From CAWKGV01 sp963849305 (GTDB lineage Bacteria > Pseudomonadota > Alphaproteobacteria > Acetobacterales > Acetobacteraceae): a stretch of DNA of 64,000 nucleotides. Shown here one piece after another: positions 41,935 through 50,862 of the stretch. The position numbers and the translations under genes are program-made. The stretch covers positions 72,965 to 136,964 of the forward strand of contig CAWKGV010000010.1 in the NCBI GenBank assembly GCA_963849305.1. Direction: 5' to 3'. The notes beneath the pieces are model-generated. The model saw nothing but the letters and a program-made list of their open reading frames with translations. It was not told where the DNA came from and did no database searches. The first letter of the stretch is position 1; every line of letters starts with the position of its first letter.

Positions 41935-42780
41935 CTAACCCTCGACCACACGCTGCGTCTGCACTCCGAGCCCTTCGACCGACAGCCGCATCACCTGCCC
42001 GACCTGGAGGAAGATCGGCTCCGGCTTCTTGCCGGCACCGACGCCGGGTGGGGTGCCGGTCGAGATGATGTCGCCCGGATGCAAGGTCACGAAATGGCTG
42101 ACATAGCTCACCAGCTTGCGGCCATCGAAGACCATCGTTTTCGTGGTGCCATCCTGCATCCGCTTGCCATCCACCTCGCACCAGAGGCGAAGGTTCTGCG
42201 GGTCGGGCACCTCGTCCTTGGTTACCATCCACGGCCCGGTCGGCCCGAACGTGTCGCAGCCCTTGCCCTTGTCCCAGGTGCCACCACGCTCCAACTGGAA
42301 CTCCCGCTCGCTCACGTCATTGCAGACGCAATAGCCGGCGACGTGATCCATCGCCTGGTGCTCGGGCACATAGCGCGCGGTCTTGCCGATGACGATGCCC
42401 AGCTCAACCTCCCAGTCGAGCTTCTTCGACCCGCGCGGCAGCTTCACGTCGTCATTCGGGCCGCTGAACGCGCCGAGCGATTTCAGGAAAAAGATCGGCT
42501 CTTTTGGCAGCGGCATATTCGATTCTGCGGCGTGATCGGCGTAGTTGAGGCCGATGCAGATATAGTTCACAGGCCGGGCGACGCATGGGCCGAGGCGCGC
42601 GTTCGGATCGACTTTGGGCAGGGTCTTGGGGTCGATCGAGCGCAGCATGGCGAGCGCCGCATCTGACAGCGCGAAGCCGTCGATGTCGCGCAGCACGGCC
42701 GATAGACAGCGGATGGCGCCATCTGCGTCGAGCATTCCCGGCTTCTCGGCCCCTTGCGGACCGTAGCGCAGAACTTTCAT
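41935..42780 (-). CDS. Fumarylacetoacetate hydrolase family protein
   Basis: A 281-residue FAH-fold enzyme. Metal and substrate landmarks are YICIGLNYADHAAE (about 73-86), KKLDWEVELGIVIGKTAR with the Glu-x-Glu pair, CNDVSEREFQL, and STGTPPGVGAGKKPEPIFL. Relatives hydrolyse or decarboxylate 2,4-dioxo acids (for example 2,4-didehydro-3-deoxy-L-fuconate). Its stop lies 26 bases beyond the glycosyltransferase start at 41909, so the two genes overlap by that length. It is the last member of the minus-strand catabolic cluster and lies 21 bases after the FMN hydroxyacid oxidase. Confidence 0.88.
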   Translation of the reverse strand: MKVLRYGPQGAEKPGMLDADGAIRCLSAVLRDIDGFALSDAALAMLRSIDPKTLPKVDPNARLGPCVARPVNYICIGLNYADHAAESNMPLPKEPIFFLKSLGAFSGPNDDVKLPRGSKKLDWEVELGIVIGKTARYVPEHQAMDHVAGYCVCNDVSEREFQLERGGTWDKGKGCDTFGPTGPWMVTKDEVPDPQNLRLWCEVDGKRMQDGTTKTMVFDGRKLVSYVSHFVTLHPGDIISTGTPPGVGAGKKPEPIFLQVGQVMRLSVEGLGVQTQRVVEG

Positions 42781-42801
42781 TCCTGGTTCTCCCCTGATAC
42801 C

Positions 42802-44001
42802 TCACACCGATGCCATCGCCAGATCGCGCAGACGGTTGCCCTCGCGGACGCCAAACAGGATGTCCGGGGTGATCTCGTCCACGCTGCGGCAGCCGGTATA
42901 GGCCATTGTCTTATCCATCTCGTTGCGCAGTACGCCAATCGCATGCACGGCGCCCTTCTCGCCGCCGACCGCCGTGCCATACAGCGTGGCGCGCCCCGTA
43001 AGCACCGCCTTGGCGCCGAGCGCCAAAGCCTTGACGATGTCCGAACCCCGGCGGATGCCGCTGTCCAGGATCACGGTGGCACGCTCGCCCACCGCCTCGG
43101 CGATCTCCGGCAATGCGTCGATCGAGGCCACCGCGCTGTCAAGGTTGCGCCCGCCGTGGTTGGACACGATGATCCCCTCCACGCCGTACTCGATCGCCTT
43201 CACCGCGTCGTCCGGCCGGTTGATCCCCTTCACCATCAGCACCCCCGGCCATTTGTCGCGGAAGACGCGGATATCGTCCCAGCAGAGAGAATCCTGGCGC
43301 ATAGCCTCCTTCGTGCTGGCGTCACTGGTGACAGGGCGGCGATACGGGTCGGGGAAGTTCTCGTTGCGCGGCATTCCGATGGTGGCGAAGTATTTCATCA
43401 GCACCGCGCCGAACCAGCTCGGATGCAGCATGATGTCGGCGATGAAGCGCGGCGTCGGATGGAACGGCAGCAGGAACCCGTTGCGCTGATTGTATTCGCG
43501 GTTGGGCGGCACGATGGTATCGACGGTGATGATCAGCGCCTCGAACCCGTTGCGGTGCGCCCGCTCGATGAGCTGGTAGGAAAGCTCTCGCTGCTTCCAG
43601 ACATAGAGCTGGAACCAGAGCCGTCCGCCCGCCTCCTTGGCGATCTTCTCCATCGAGGTCATGGCACTGGTAGCCAGGGTGAACGGCACGCGGGCGGCAG
43701 CGGCGGCCTTGGCCAATTCGAGTTCGCCCTCGTGCCAGCAAAGGCCGGCGGCGCCGGTTGGGGCGATCGCGAGCGGCATATTGGCGGGCTTGCCGAACAA
43801 CGTGGTCGCCATCGTGCGACCCGAGACATCGACCAGTGCCCGGTGACGCAGCTTGATGCGTTCAATCGCCGCGCGGTTGTTGCGCAGCGCCACTTCATCC
43901 TCGGCGCCGCGATCGACGAAGTCGAATACGCCGCGCGGCAGCCGGCGCTTGGCCGCGAGCCGCAGGTCGTTGATGTTGTAGTAGCGGTCCAGGGCTGACA
44001 T
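42802..44001 (-). CDS. FMN-dependent alpha-hydroxy acid oxidase/dehydrogenase
   Basis: Start MSALDRYYNINDLRLAAKRR at 44001 (399 residues). The fold is an FMN TIM barrel: MPLAIAPTGAAGLCWHEGE (about 75-93), FQLYVWKQRELSYQLIERA, and the catalytic signature GIIVSNHGGRNLD with the active-site His, then VILDSGIRRGSDIVKALALG. Members oxidise lactate, mandelate or glycolate to the 2-oxo acid. The neighbouring FAH hydrolase and DOPA-dioxygenase-like gene suggest an aromatic or branched hydroxy-acid substrate. Confidence 0.9.
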   Translation of the reverse strand: MSALDRYYNINDLRLAAKRRLPRGVFDFVDRGAEDEVALRNNRAAIERIKLRHRALVDVSGRTMATTLFGKPANMPLAIAPTGAAGLCWHEGELELAKAAAAARVPFTLATSAMTSMEKIAKEAGGRLWFQLYVWKQRELSYQLIERAHRNGFEALIITVDTIVPPNREYNQRNGFLLPFHPTPRFIADIMLHPSWFGAVLMKYFATIGMPRNENFPDPYRRPVTSDASTKEAMRQDSLCWDDIRVFRDKWPGVLMVKGINRPDDAVKAIEYGVEGIIVSNHGGRNLDSAVASIDALPEIAEAVGERATVILDSGIRRGSDIVKALALGAKAVLTGRATLYGTAVGGEKGAVHAIGVLRNEMDKTMAYTGCRSVDEITPDILFGVREGNRLRDLAMASV

Positions 44002-44032
44002 CGGGCGCTTCCTCGGCGGGCTTATCGAATGG

Positions 44033-44404
44033 TCAGCGGTGTTGCCGCCGCTCCGGCAGGATGGCGCCGTCGAGCGGCAGCTTCTCGCCGAGCCAGAGTG
44101 CGTGCTGCAAGTGATCGTCACGCGGCCGGTCGGTCTCCGGGTGAACCAGGACAGTCAAGCCTTGGCGGTTCAGCGCCAGCCACGGCACGAGGGCGGGAAA
44201 CACCTCGGGGGCGAATGCGACCTGGTACATCGCGGTCGGATGCGGGCCAACCGGCATGTCGTGCCAGCGTCCCATCTGAACCGTGAACCGCTCCTCGATC
44301 CATTGACGGACCCTGGCCGCGGTCTCCTTGGTGCGCGCGGGATCGTAGTAAATATGCGCGTGCCAGGCGTCGATCGCGGCGATGTCCTGTGGGGCGTTAG
44401 CCAT
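44033..44404 (-). CDS. DOPA 4,5-dioxygenase family protein
   Basis: A 123-residue protein of the small DOPA-dioxygenase family. Key residues are AWHAHIYYDP with two His at the start (about 14-17), PVGPHPTAMYQVAFAPEVFP in the middle and LTVLVHPETDRPRDDH. The family includes plant/fungal extradiol DOPA dioxygenases, but the bacterial ones are mostly untested. It overlaps the end of the ligase gene by eight bases, which places it in the same operon. Confidence 0.85.
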   Translation of the reverse strand: MANAPQDIAAIDAWHAHIYYDPARTKETAARVRQWIEERFTVQMGRWHDMPVGPHPTAMYQVAFAPEVFPALVPWLALNRQGLTVLVHPETDRPRDDHLQHALWLGEKLPLDGAILPERRQHR

Positions 44405-45941
44405 GTGCTTCCTCCAGCAGCCGTTTCACCTCGCGCTTGGCGACCTTGCCGTAGCCGGATTTCGGCAGTTCCGGCCAGAATGCGAAGCGCGCCGGCCATT
44501 TGTATTTGGCAAGCAGGCCGTCGAGATGGCCAAGCAGCTCGGCGTCCGACACCGGCGCCCCGGTCACGAGCACGGCCACTCCGCACTCGCCCCATTTCGG
44601 GTGCGGCTGGCCGACCACGCACGCCTCGATCACGGCGGGATGAGTGAGCAGCGCCTCTTCGATCTCGCGCGGATACACGTTCGAGCCGCCCGAGATGTAC
44701 ATGTCCGAAGCCCGGCCGGTGATGTACACGAAGCCGCGCGCGTCCATGTGGCCGAGGTCGCCCGTGTGGAACCAGCCATGCGCGAACGCGGCCTCGGTCG
44801 CCTCGGGGTTACTGTAGTAGCCGGCCATTACGGCAGGGCCACGCACGCAGATCTCGCCCGTCTCGCCTTCCGTCAGACGACGCCCCTCGCCATCGAGTAT
44901 CGCGACTTCCATGCCGGTGCGCGGGTAGCCGCAGCTTCCCACCGGCATGTCATCGCCGATGCTGTGCATCTCGGGCGGCAGCACGGTGATGGCGCCCGTG
45001 ACCTCGCCCATACCGTAATACTGCACCAGCACCTTGCCGAGCTTGGTCAGCGCGTACCGCTGATCGGCGCGATACATCGGCGCCCCGGCGTAGATGACGT
45101 AGCGCAATGAGGAATGGTCGTAGCGATCCACCGCGTCCTGACGCGTCAGCATGGTCAGGATCGTCGGCACGGTAAACATGTTGGTGACGCGATGCCGTTC
45201 GACTAGGCGCCATGCCTCCTCGCAATCGAGCCGGTCGCCCGACAGCAGCACACTTGCCGCGCCACGCGGCGCCTGGATCAGCGCGTGGACGCCGGCGCCA
45301 TGCGACAGCGGTGCGACAACGAGCGATGCATCGTGCTCGGTCGTGCCGGGGATCAGGTCGGCGAGGTGGTTGGCGATGACGAACTGCATCTGCCCATGCG
45401 TGAGTACCGCCGCTTTGGGGTGCCCTGTGGTGCCGGAGGTATAGAAGAACCAGGCAGGGTCGTTAGGATCAACGTCGGCCGGCAGCGCGATCACATCGCG
45501 GGACTGCTGGGCCAGCTCGTCCCAGGTGAGACCAGCCTCGCCGGCCAGCACGATCTCCAGCCGCATCGCGGGGTTCGCAGCGCGCGCGGCGGCGGCATGG
45601 TCGGGGAACGCGGCATCGAAGATATGCGCCGTGGCGCCGGAGGATCGCGCTAGATACGCCACCTCCGGCGGGGTGAGCCGGAAGTTGGTCGGAACCCATA
45701 CCGCGCCGAGCATCCAGGCGGCCCACATGGTCTCCAGCATCGCGGTCGAGTTGCGCGCATGAACCAGGACGCGGTCGCCTTTGCGCACGCCACGCGCGGC
45801 GAGCGCCCCGCCCGCCGCCTGCGCCCGTTCGGTGAACTCCCCCCAGGTCCAGGTCCGCTCCCGCCAGATCACCGCCGGGCGGTCGGGAAATCGCCTCGCC
45901 GTTTGCAGCAGGTGGCAGGCGAGATTCGCAGTCGGGATCAG
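44397..45941 (-). CDS. Acyl-CoA synthetase (AMP-binding ligase)
   Basis: An adenylate-forming ligase with PAWFFYTSGTTGHPKAAVLT (AMP-binding P-loop, about residues 176-195 from the GTG), GMGEVTGAITVLPP, GWFHTGDLGHMD and the C-terminal lysine region KSGYGKVAKREVKRLL. The start is unresolved. A CTG at 45941, in a CTGA overlap with the thiolase stop, gives the expected N-terminus (ANLACHLLQTARRFPDRPA); the first ordinary start is a GTG at 45875, which would drop 22 residues of a normal domain. It converts a carboxylic acid to its CoA ester, probably as an entry step for this cluster. Confidence 0.87.
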   Translation of the reverse strand: MIPTANLACHLLQTARRFPDRPAVIWRERTWTWGEFTERAQAAGGALAARGVRKGDRVLVHARNSTAMLETMWAAWMLGAVWVPTNFRLTPPEVAYLARSSGATAHIFDAAFPDHAAAARAANPAMRLEIVLAGEAGLTWDELAQQSRDVIALPADVDPNDPAWFFYTSGTTGHPKAAVLTHGQMQFVIANHLADLIPGTTEHDASLVVAPLSHGAGVHALIQAPRGAASVLLSGDRLDCEEAWRLVERHRVTNMFTVPTILTMLTRQDAVDRYDHSSLRYVIYAGAPMYRADQRYALTKLGKVLVQYYGMGEVTGAITVLPPEMHSIGDDMPVGSCGYPRTGMEVAILDGEGRRLTEGETGEICVRGPAVMAGYYSNPEATEAAFAHGWFHTGDLGHMDARGFVYITGRASDMYISGGSNVYPREIEEALLTHPAVIEACVVGQPHPKWGECGVAVLVTGAPVSDAELLGHLDGLLAKYKWPARFAFWPELPKSGYGKVAKREVKRLLEEAHG

Positions 45942-47107
45942 CGCACCGCCTCCAGGATCGAGACGTAGTTGGCCACCGCCGCGCCGCCCATGTTGTACAC
46001 CCCGCCGAGATCGGCCTTCGGCAACTGCATGGCACCCGCTTGGCCGGTGAGCTGCATCGCCGTGATGGCGTGCATGGATACGCCCGTGGCGCCGATCGGA
46101 TGGCCCTTCGCCTTGAGCCCGCCCGAGGGGTTCACCGGCAGCCTACCGTCCTTCGCGGTCCAGCCCTCCAGCACGGCGCGCGCGCCCTGGCCGGGCGGTG
46201 TGAGGCCCATCGCCTCGTATTCGAGCAGCTCGGCGATGGTGAAGCAGTCGTGCGACTCCACGAATGAGAGGTCGTCGAGCTTCAGCCCCGCCGCATCCAG
46301 AGCGCGCCGCCACGCCTCCGCTCCGCCCTCGAAGCGGGTGATGTCGCGCCGGGAGATCGGCAAGTAGTCGTTGACCTGCACGGCGGCACGGAATCGGACG
46401 GCCTTGCCCAAGCCGCGCGCGGTCTCCTCGTCGGTCAGCACCAGCGCGGCGGCGCCGTCGGAGACAAGCGAGCAGTCGGTGCGCTTCAGCGGCGGCGCGA
46501 CATAGGGGTTCTTCTCGCTCACGGCGCGGCAGAACTCGAACCCGAGATCCTTGCGCATCTGCGCGTACGGGTTATCGACGCCGTTCTTGTGGTTCTTGGC
46601 CGCGATCGCGGCGAGCGCGTCGGACTGGTCGCCGTAGCGTTGGAAGTAGCGTTCTGCGATCCGGCCGAACACCCCGGCGAAGCCGGCGGGGATGTCACCT
46701 TCCTCTTTCTTGTAGCAGGCGCTCAGCAGAATATCGCCGACCTGCGGACCCTTGGTGGCGGTCATCTTCTCGACGCCCACGACGAGCGCGAAGCGGCCCC
46801 GGCCGGCGGCGAGGAAGTCGCGCGCCCCGTGCACGGCGGCGGAGCCGGAGGCGCAGGCGTTCTCGAACCGTGTGGCGGGCTTAAAGCGCAGCTCCGGCAA
46901 GTGCTGCAAAACGAGCGATGCCGGGAAGTCCTGGGGCGAGAAGCCGTTGTTGAACAGGCTTACGAAACTGGCGTCGATCTCGGTCGGCGCGATCCCGGCA
47001 TCGGCGAGAGCCGCGCCCGCGACGCGGCCGATCAGGCTTTCGATATCGGGGTCATCGAGCTTGCCAAACGGCGAGTGCGCCCAGCCGACGATACAGGCTT
47101 CGGTCAT
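45938..47107 (-). CDS. Thiolase-fold acyl-CoA acyltransferase (SCP2-thiolase type)
   Basis: The start MTEACIVGWAHSPFGKLDDP at 47107 gives 389 residues. The catalytic Cys is in ENACASGSAAVHGARDF (about residue 88), and the C-terminal half has VESHDCFTIAELLEYEAMGL and the LPVNPSGGLKAKGHPIGATG box with the His. The usual final CxG motif is replaced by NMGGAA, as in the lipid-transfer-type thiolases. It cleaves 3-oxoacyl-CoA to acetyl- or propionyl-CoA. It is placed between the broken PfpI gene and the ligase in the same orientation. Confidence 0.9.
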   Translation of the reverse strand: MTEACIVGWAHSPFGKLDDPDIESLIGRVAGAALADAGIAPTEIDASFVSLFNNGFSPQDFPASLVLQHLPELRFKPATRFENACASGSAAVHGARDFLAAGRGRFALVVGVEKMTATKGPQVGDILLSACYKKEEGDIPAGFAGVFGRIAERYFQRYGDQSDALAAIAAKNHKNGVDNPYAQMRKDLGFEFCRAVSEKNPYVAPPLKRTDCSLVSDGAAALVLTDEETARGLGKAVRFRAAVQVNDYLPISRRDITRFEGGAEAWRRALDAAGLKLDDLSFVESHDCFTIAELLEYEAMGLTPPGQGARAVLEGWTAKDGRLPVNPSGGLKAKGHPIGATGVSMHAITAMQLTGQAGAMQLPKADLGGVYNMGGAAVANYVSILEAVR

Positions 47108-47141
47108 GGCGGGTCTCCTGTCGCAATCTGTTAGCGCTGTC

Positions 47142-47725
47142 TTAGCGCGGCGGGCCGCCGAAGGCGACAGGGCGACCCGCGAGCACCCGCCGCACCAGCG
47201 CCTCGCGTTCGACCCGCAAGCCGCGCCCGCGTTCACGGACAAGATCGACGACCTCAGCCCGAGCGGTCTCGGGTATCCCGGCTGTAAGCGGCGGCTCCGG
47301 CGCGTATTCGAGTTGGAGCTGAATAGCCTCGGCCTCATTGCGCCCGACCAGTTCGGCGACCAGCGCCAGGGCGAAATCCAGCCCCGCCGTCACGCCGCCG
47401 CCGCTCATGATGTTGCCGTCCCGAACCACGCGGCGATCTTCCGGGATCGCCCCGAGCTGGCCCAGCAGGTCGCGGGCAGCCCAGTGCGTCGCGGCGCGCC
47501 GGCCGTCCAGCAACCCGGCAGCCGCCAGCACCAGTGCGCCCGTGCACACCGAGGTCAGGAAGCGGACGCACTCGGCCTGCCGGCGGAGGAACGAGAGCAC
47601 CGCCTCGTCCTCCAGATCAGATGGACCGAGGCGCCCGGCACCTGAGCGAACACCTCATACGGCGCGGTCAGGTCCAGTTGCTGGACCTTTGGGAACACGA
47701 GCAATCCGAAATGGAGGTGGGTCAT
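47142..47725 (-). pseudogene. DJ-1/PfpI family protein with an internal deletion
   Basis: ATG at 47725 starts a normal N-terminus, MTHLHFGLLVFPKVQQLDLT and APYEVFAQVPGASVHLIW, as in isonitrile hydratase-like PfpI proteins. At about 47612 the frame breaks and resumes as LEDEAVLSFLRRQAECVRFL, TSVCTGALVLAAAGLL and THWAARDLL. About 40 residues that normally connect these parts are missing, along with a multiple of three plus one bases. This shift is of the opposite sign to those in the 7.4-15.7 kb zone and so looks like genuine decay. The nucleophile Cys in SVCTG is kept, but the fold cannot close. Confidence 0.75.
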
Positions 47726-47743
47726 GTGCAACTCCGATCACCC

Positions 47744-48514
47744 CTAATGCGCCGTCCATCCTCCGTCCACGACAAGGCTTTGCCCGGTCATGTAGGCCGA
47801 TGCGTCCGATGCCAGGAACACCGCCGCGCCGACCATGTCCCTGGTCTCGCCGAACCGCCCGAGCGGGGTATGGTCCAGGAACGGCCTGCCCAGTGTCTCG
47901 TGATGCAGCAGCCCGGAGGTCAGCTCGGTGTCCACATAGCCGGGCGCGAGACAGTTCACCCGCACGCCGCGCTTGGCCCAATCGAGTGCCAGCGCCTTGG
48001 TCATCAGCTCCACGCCGCCCTTGGTGGCGCAATAGGGCACCGAGCGCGTCAGGCCGACATGGCCGGCGACCGAACTGATGTTGACGATCGAGCCCGCGCC
48101 ACGCTCGGCCATCGCCGCGCCGATATGCTTGCAGCACAGGAACACGCCGGTCAGGTTCACGTCCACGATCGCCTGCCACTCGGCGAGGCTCGTCTTCTCG
48201 ATCGTCTTCCAGATCGGGTTGATGCCGGCGTTGTTCACCAGCACATCGATCCGGCCGAACCGCGCCAGCGCCGCATCGCGCAGCGCGAGCACGTCCGGCT
48301 CGCGCGCCACGTCGGCGACATGCACCGCGGCCGTTCCGCGCCCGCCTGAGATCCCCGCCGCCACCTCGTCCAGCGTGGCCTGCGTGCGCCCGCTCAGCAC
48401 CACCTGCGCGCCGAAGCCGGCGAGTACCTCGGCGATCCCGCGCCCAATCCCGCGCCCCGCACCGGTTACGATCGCGACTTTGCTGGACAGATCGAACAGC
48501 TCGGCCGGGTTCAC
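47744..48514 (-). CDS. Short-chain dehydrogenase/reductase
   Basis: GTG at 48514 overlaps the dehydrogenase stop (GTGA), giving 256 residues. The Rossmann motif is VTGAGRGIGRGIAEVLAG (about 16-33), then VNNAGINPIW, the catalytic Ser in VNISSVAGH and YCATKGG with the Tyr and Lys. The C-terminus MTGQSLVVDGGWTAH is typical. In this cluster it probably oxidises the 3-hydroxyacyl-CoA formed after the ACAD step, but the substrate is inferred from order alone. Confidence 0.92.
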   Translation of the reverse strand: MNPAELFDLSSKVAIVTGAGRGIGRGIAEVLAGFGAQVVLSGRTQATLDEVAAGISGGRGTAAVHVADVAREPDVLALRDAALARFGRIDVLVNNAGINPIWKTIEKTSLAEWQAIVDVNLTGVFLCCKHIGAAMAERGAGSIVNISSVAGHVGLTRSVPYCATKGGVELMTKALALDWAKRGVRVNCLAPGYVDTELTSGLLHHETLGRPFLDHTPLGRFGETRDMVGAAVFLASDASAYMTGQSLVVDGGWTAH

Positions 48515-49680
48515 CAGTTCGGTCCCTGCTGCATCACCCGCCGCGCGAGGCTCCAGCGATGCACCTCTGATGGTCCGTCATAGATGCGGAACCCGCGCAC
48601 CTCGCGGAAGATGCGCTCCACCAGCGTCTCGCCGGTAACTCCCTGGCCGCCCATGATCTGCACGCAACGATCGGCTACGCGCCAGATCGCCTCCGAGCAG
48701 ATCACCTTGGCCATCGATGACTCAGTGCCCGCGCGGTCGCCTTGATCGAGCAGCCAGGCGGTGTGCCAGATGGCGAGGCGCGCGGTCCGGATGTCCATCT
48801 CGTTGTCGGCAAGCATGAAGCCCACGCCCTCATGGTTGCCCAGCACTTGGCCGAACACCTCGCGCGTGCGCGCGTAGCCGGCGGCGATCTCATGCGCGCG
48901 CTTCGCCGCGCCGAGCCAGCGCATGCAATGCGTCAGGCGCGCGGGCGCCAGCCGCACCTGCGCGTAGCGAAACCCCTTGCCGAGTTCGCCCAGGATGTCG
49001 CTCGCGGGGACGCGTACGTCGTGGAACCGCACCACCGCGTGCCCGCCAGGGAAGCCTTGGTCCAGGCTGTCCATCGCGCGGACCACCTCGATCCCCGGCG
49101 TATCCATCTCGGCGAGGAACATCGTCGCCCGGCCGTCCTCGCCCGCCGCCATGATGATCGCGAATCCCGCCCCGGCGGCGCCGGTGATGAACCATTTCTC
49201 GCCGTTGACCACCCAATGATTGCCGTCTTGCACCGCCTTAGTGCGCAGTGCCGCCGGGTCGGAGCCCGCACCGGGCGCGGGCTCGGTCATGCAGAAGCAG
49301 GACCGGATTTCACCGCGTGCCAACGGGGCGAGCCAGCGTTCCTTTTGCTCCTCCGAGCCGACCGCCTCGAGAAGATGCATGTTGCCCTCGTCGGGGGCGG
49401 AGATGTTCATCGCCAGCGGGCCGAGCAGCGAATAGCCGGCCTCCTCGAACACCAACGCCTTGCCGACATGGCCGAGCCCCAGGCCGCCCCATTCGGTCCC
49501 GACATGCGGCGCCAGCAGGCCGGCGGCTTCCGCGAGCCCGTTCAGCTCGCGGCGGAAGGCATCGGTCGGACCATGCCGCGTCTGCCTCGCGTCGCCCTCC
49601 AGCGGCAGGATTTGCTCGTGGATGAAGGTCCGGGTGCGCTGCTGAAGCTCTTGAAGGTCGGGCGGTATTGAGAAATCCAT
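48511..49680 (-). CDS. Acyl-CoA dehydrogenase, ACAD10/11-like
   Basis: A 389-residue flavoenzyme beginning MDFSIPPDLQELQQRTRTFI. It has CFCMTEPAPGAGSDPAALRT (about 129-148), WVVNGEKWFITGAAG and MGGQGVTGETLVERIFREVR. At the place of the usual YEGTxxIxR with the catalytic Glu, this protein has IYDGPSEVHRWSLARR. The Asp-Gly-Pro-x-Glu-Val-His form is the one seen in ACAD10/11, which act with a linked kinase on 4-hydroxyacyl-CoA. A separate kinase gene precedes it by 45 bases, which supports that reading. Confidence in the fold is high, in the substrate moderate. Confidence 0.92.
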   Translation of the reverse strand: MDFSIPPDLQELQQRTRTFIHEQILPLEGDARQTRHGPTDAFRRELNGLAEAAGLLAPHVGTEWGGLGLGHVGKALVFEEAGYSLLGPLAMNISAPDEGNMHLLEAVGSEEQKERWLAPLARGEIRSCFCMTEPAPGAGSDPAALRTKAVQDGNHWVVNGEKWFITGAAGAGFAIIMAAGEDGRATMFLAEMDTPGIEVVRAMDSLDQGFPGGHAVVRFHDVRVPASDILGELGKGFRYAQVRLAPARLTHCMRWLGAAKRAHEIAAGYARTREVFGQVLGNHEGVGFMLADNEMDIRTARLAIWHTAWLLDQGDRAGTESSMAKVICSEAIWRVADRCVQIMGGQGVTGETLVERIFREVRGFRIYDGPSEVHRWSLARRVMQQGPNW

Positions 49681-49725
49681 CGCTGGTCCCCGCGTTTTGG
49701 CGCGCGCTGGTTGGTTGCACCTCTC

Positions 49726-50862
49726 CTAGAACGCGCGGCCCTGCGCTATGTCGTGTGCGAACTCCAGGATGCCCGTGCCGATGCCCGAGAACCGCGCATA
49801 GCGCGGATCGGTGGTGGCACCGCTGCGCCAGCGGTAGCCGAGCTGCAAGAAGATCACGCCGAGCTTGTGGATCGCCAGTACCCGGTGGAACAGGAACCCC
49901 GACATGTCCCGTGCGCTCAGCGCGGCATAGGCATCCACCGCCTGCCTGCGGGTTAGGAACCCGGGCTCGGCGGCCGGCATCTGCTCCATGTCGTGCATCG
50001 CCGGCGGATCATCCGGTTCGATCCAGTACCAGAGCAGGGTTGCGAAGTCGAACAGCGCATCGCCCCGCGTGCCCTGGTCCCAATCGACCACCGCCACCGC
50101 CGACAGGTCGCGCGGGTTCAGGATCATGTTGTTCAACTTGAAATCATTGTGCAGCAAAGCGGGAGGGCCGTCGGGGACGAGGTGGCGCTCGAGCCAGAGG
50201 CCGAGGTCATGGTGCAGCGGCTCGGTCCCGTCCTCCTTGGCCGCCAGGCCGCGCCTGCGCCAGCCGGCGACGGCGCGCTCGAGGAAACCCTCCGGCCGGC
50301 CGAGATCGTCGAGCCCGACCGCGGCGGTATCGACCGCGTGGATCGCCGTGATGGTTTCCAGCAGCACCTGCGACAGTCGCGCACCCACCTCCGGACGGCC
50401 GGCGAGGGCGGGCGGAATGGTTTCGCGGATCACCAGGCCGGGACGGTACTCGATGATCTGAAACGGCGCGCCGATCACCGCCGGGTCGGTGCAGAGATGC
50501 AAACCGCGCGGCGCGACCGGCAGTGCGTCCGCGAGGCGGCTCAGGATGCGATGCTCGCGCGCCATATCGTAGCTGCCGGCCGGCAGCTCGCCCATCGGCG
50601 GCCGGCGGAGCACGGCAGGCTTGCCGTCGAGGAAAATGAGGTAGTTCAGGTTGGCGAGCCCGCCCGCGAACTGGCGGGGCGGCGGGTCGCGATCAAGCGT
50701 CAGCCCATGCGCGGCCAGATGCGCGCGCGCCCGCTCCCAATCCAGCTTTACGCTCTCCTCGGGTGAGCGGACGTCGGCTTGTATTTGGTCGGCCAACTCG
50801 GTCCTCGCGGGTTCGGCTGCTGAGCGTGCGAGCGGCTTGCCGGCAGCGTCAAGTGGTGTCAC
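49726..50862 (-). CDS. APH-family phosphotransferase (ACAD10/11 kinase-domain type)
   Basis: GTG at 50862 overlaps the preceding stop (GTGA), giving 378 residues; a longer upstream frame is the shadow of the neighbouring gene. Kinase landmarks are GGLANLNYLIFLDGKPAVLR in the nucleotide-binding lobe, ALLHNDFKLNNMILNPRDL with the catalytic Asp and VVDWDQGTRGDALFDFATLL with the metal Asp. This is the aminoglycoside/choline kinase fold, and the type fused to acyl-CoA dehydrogenase in human ACAD10/11. The likely substrate is a 4-hydroxyacyl-CoA, by analogy only. Confidence 0.88.
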   Translation of the reverse strand: MTPLDAAGKPLARSAAEPARTELADQIQADVRSPEESVKLDWERARAHLAAHGLTLDRDPPPRQFAGGLANLNYLIFLDGKPAVLRRPPMGELPAGSYDMAREHRILSRLADALPVAPRGLHLCTDPAVIGAPFQIIEYRPGLVIRETIPPALAGRPEVGARLSQVLLETITAIHAVDTAAVGLDDLGRPEGFLERAVAGWRRRGLAAKEDGTEPLHHDLGLWLERHLVPDGPPALLHNDFKLNNMILNPRDLSAVAVVDWDQGTRGDALFDFATLLWYWIEPDDPPAMHDMEQMPAAEPGFLTRRQAVDAYAALSARDMSGFLFHRVLAIHKLGVIFLQLGYRWRSGATTDPRYARFSGIGTGILEFAHDIAQGRAF

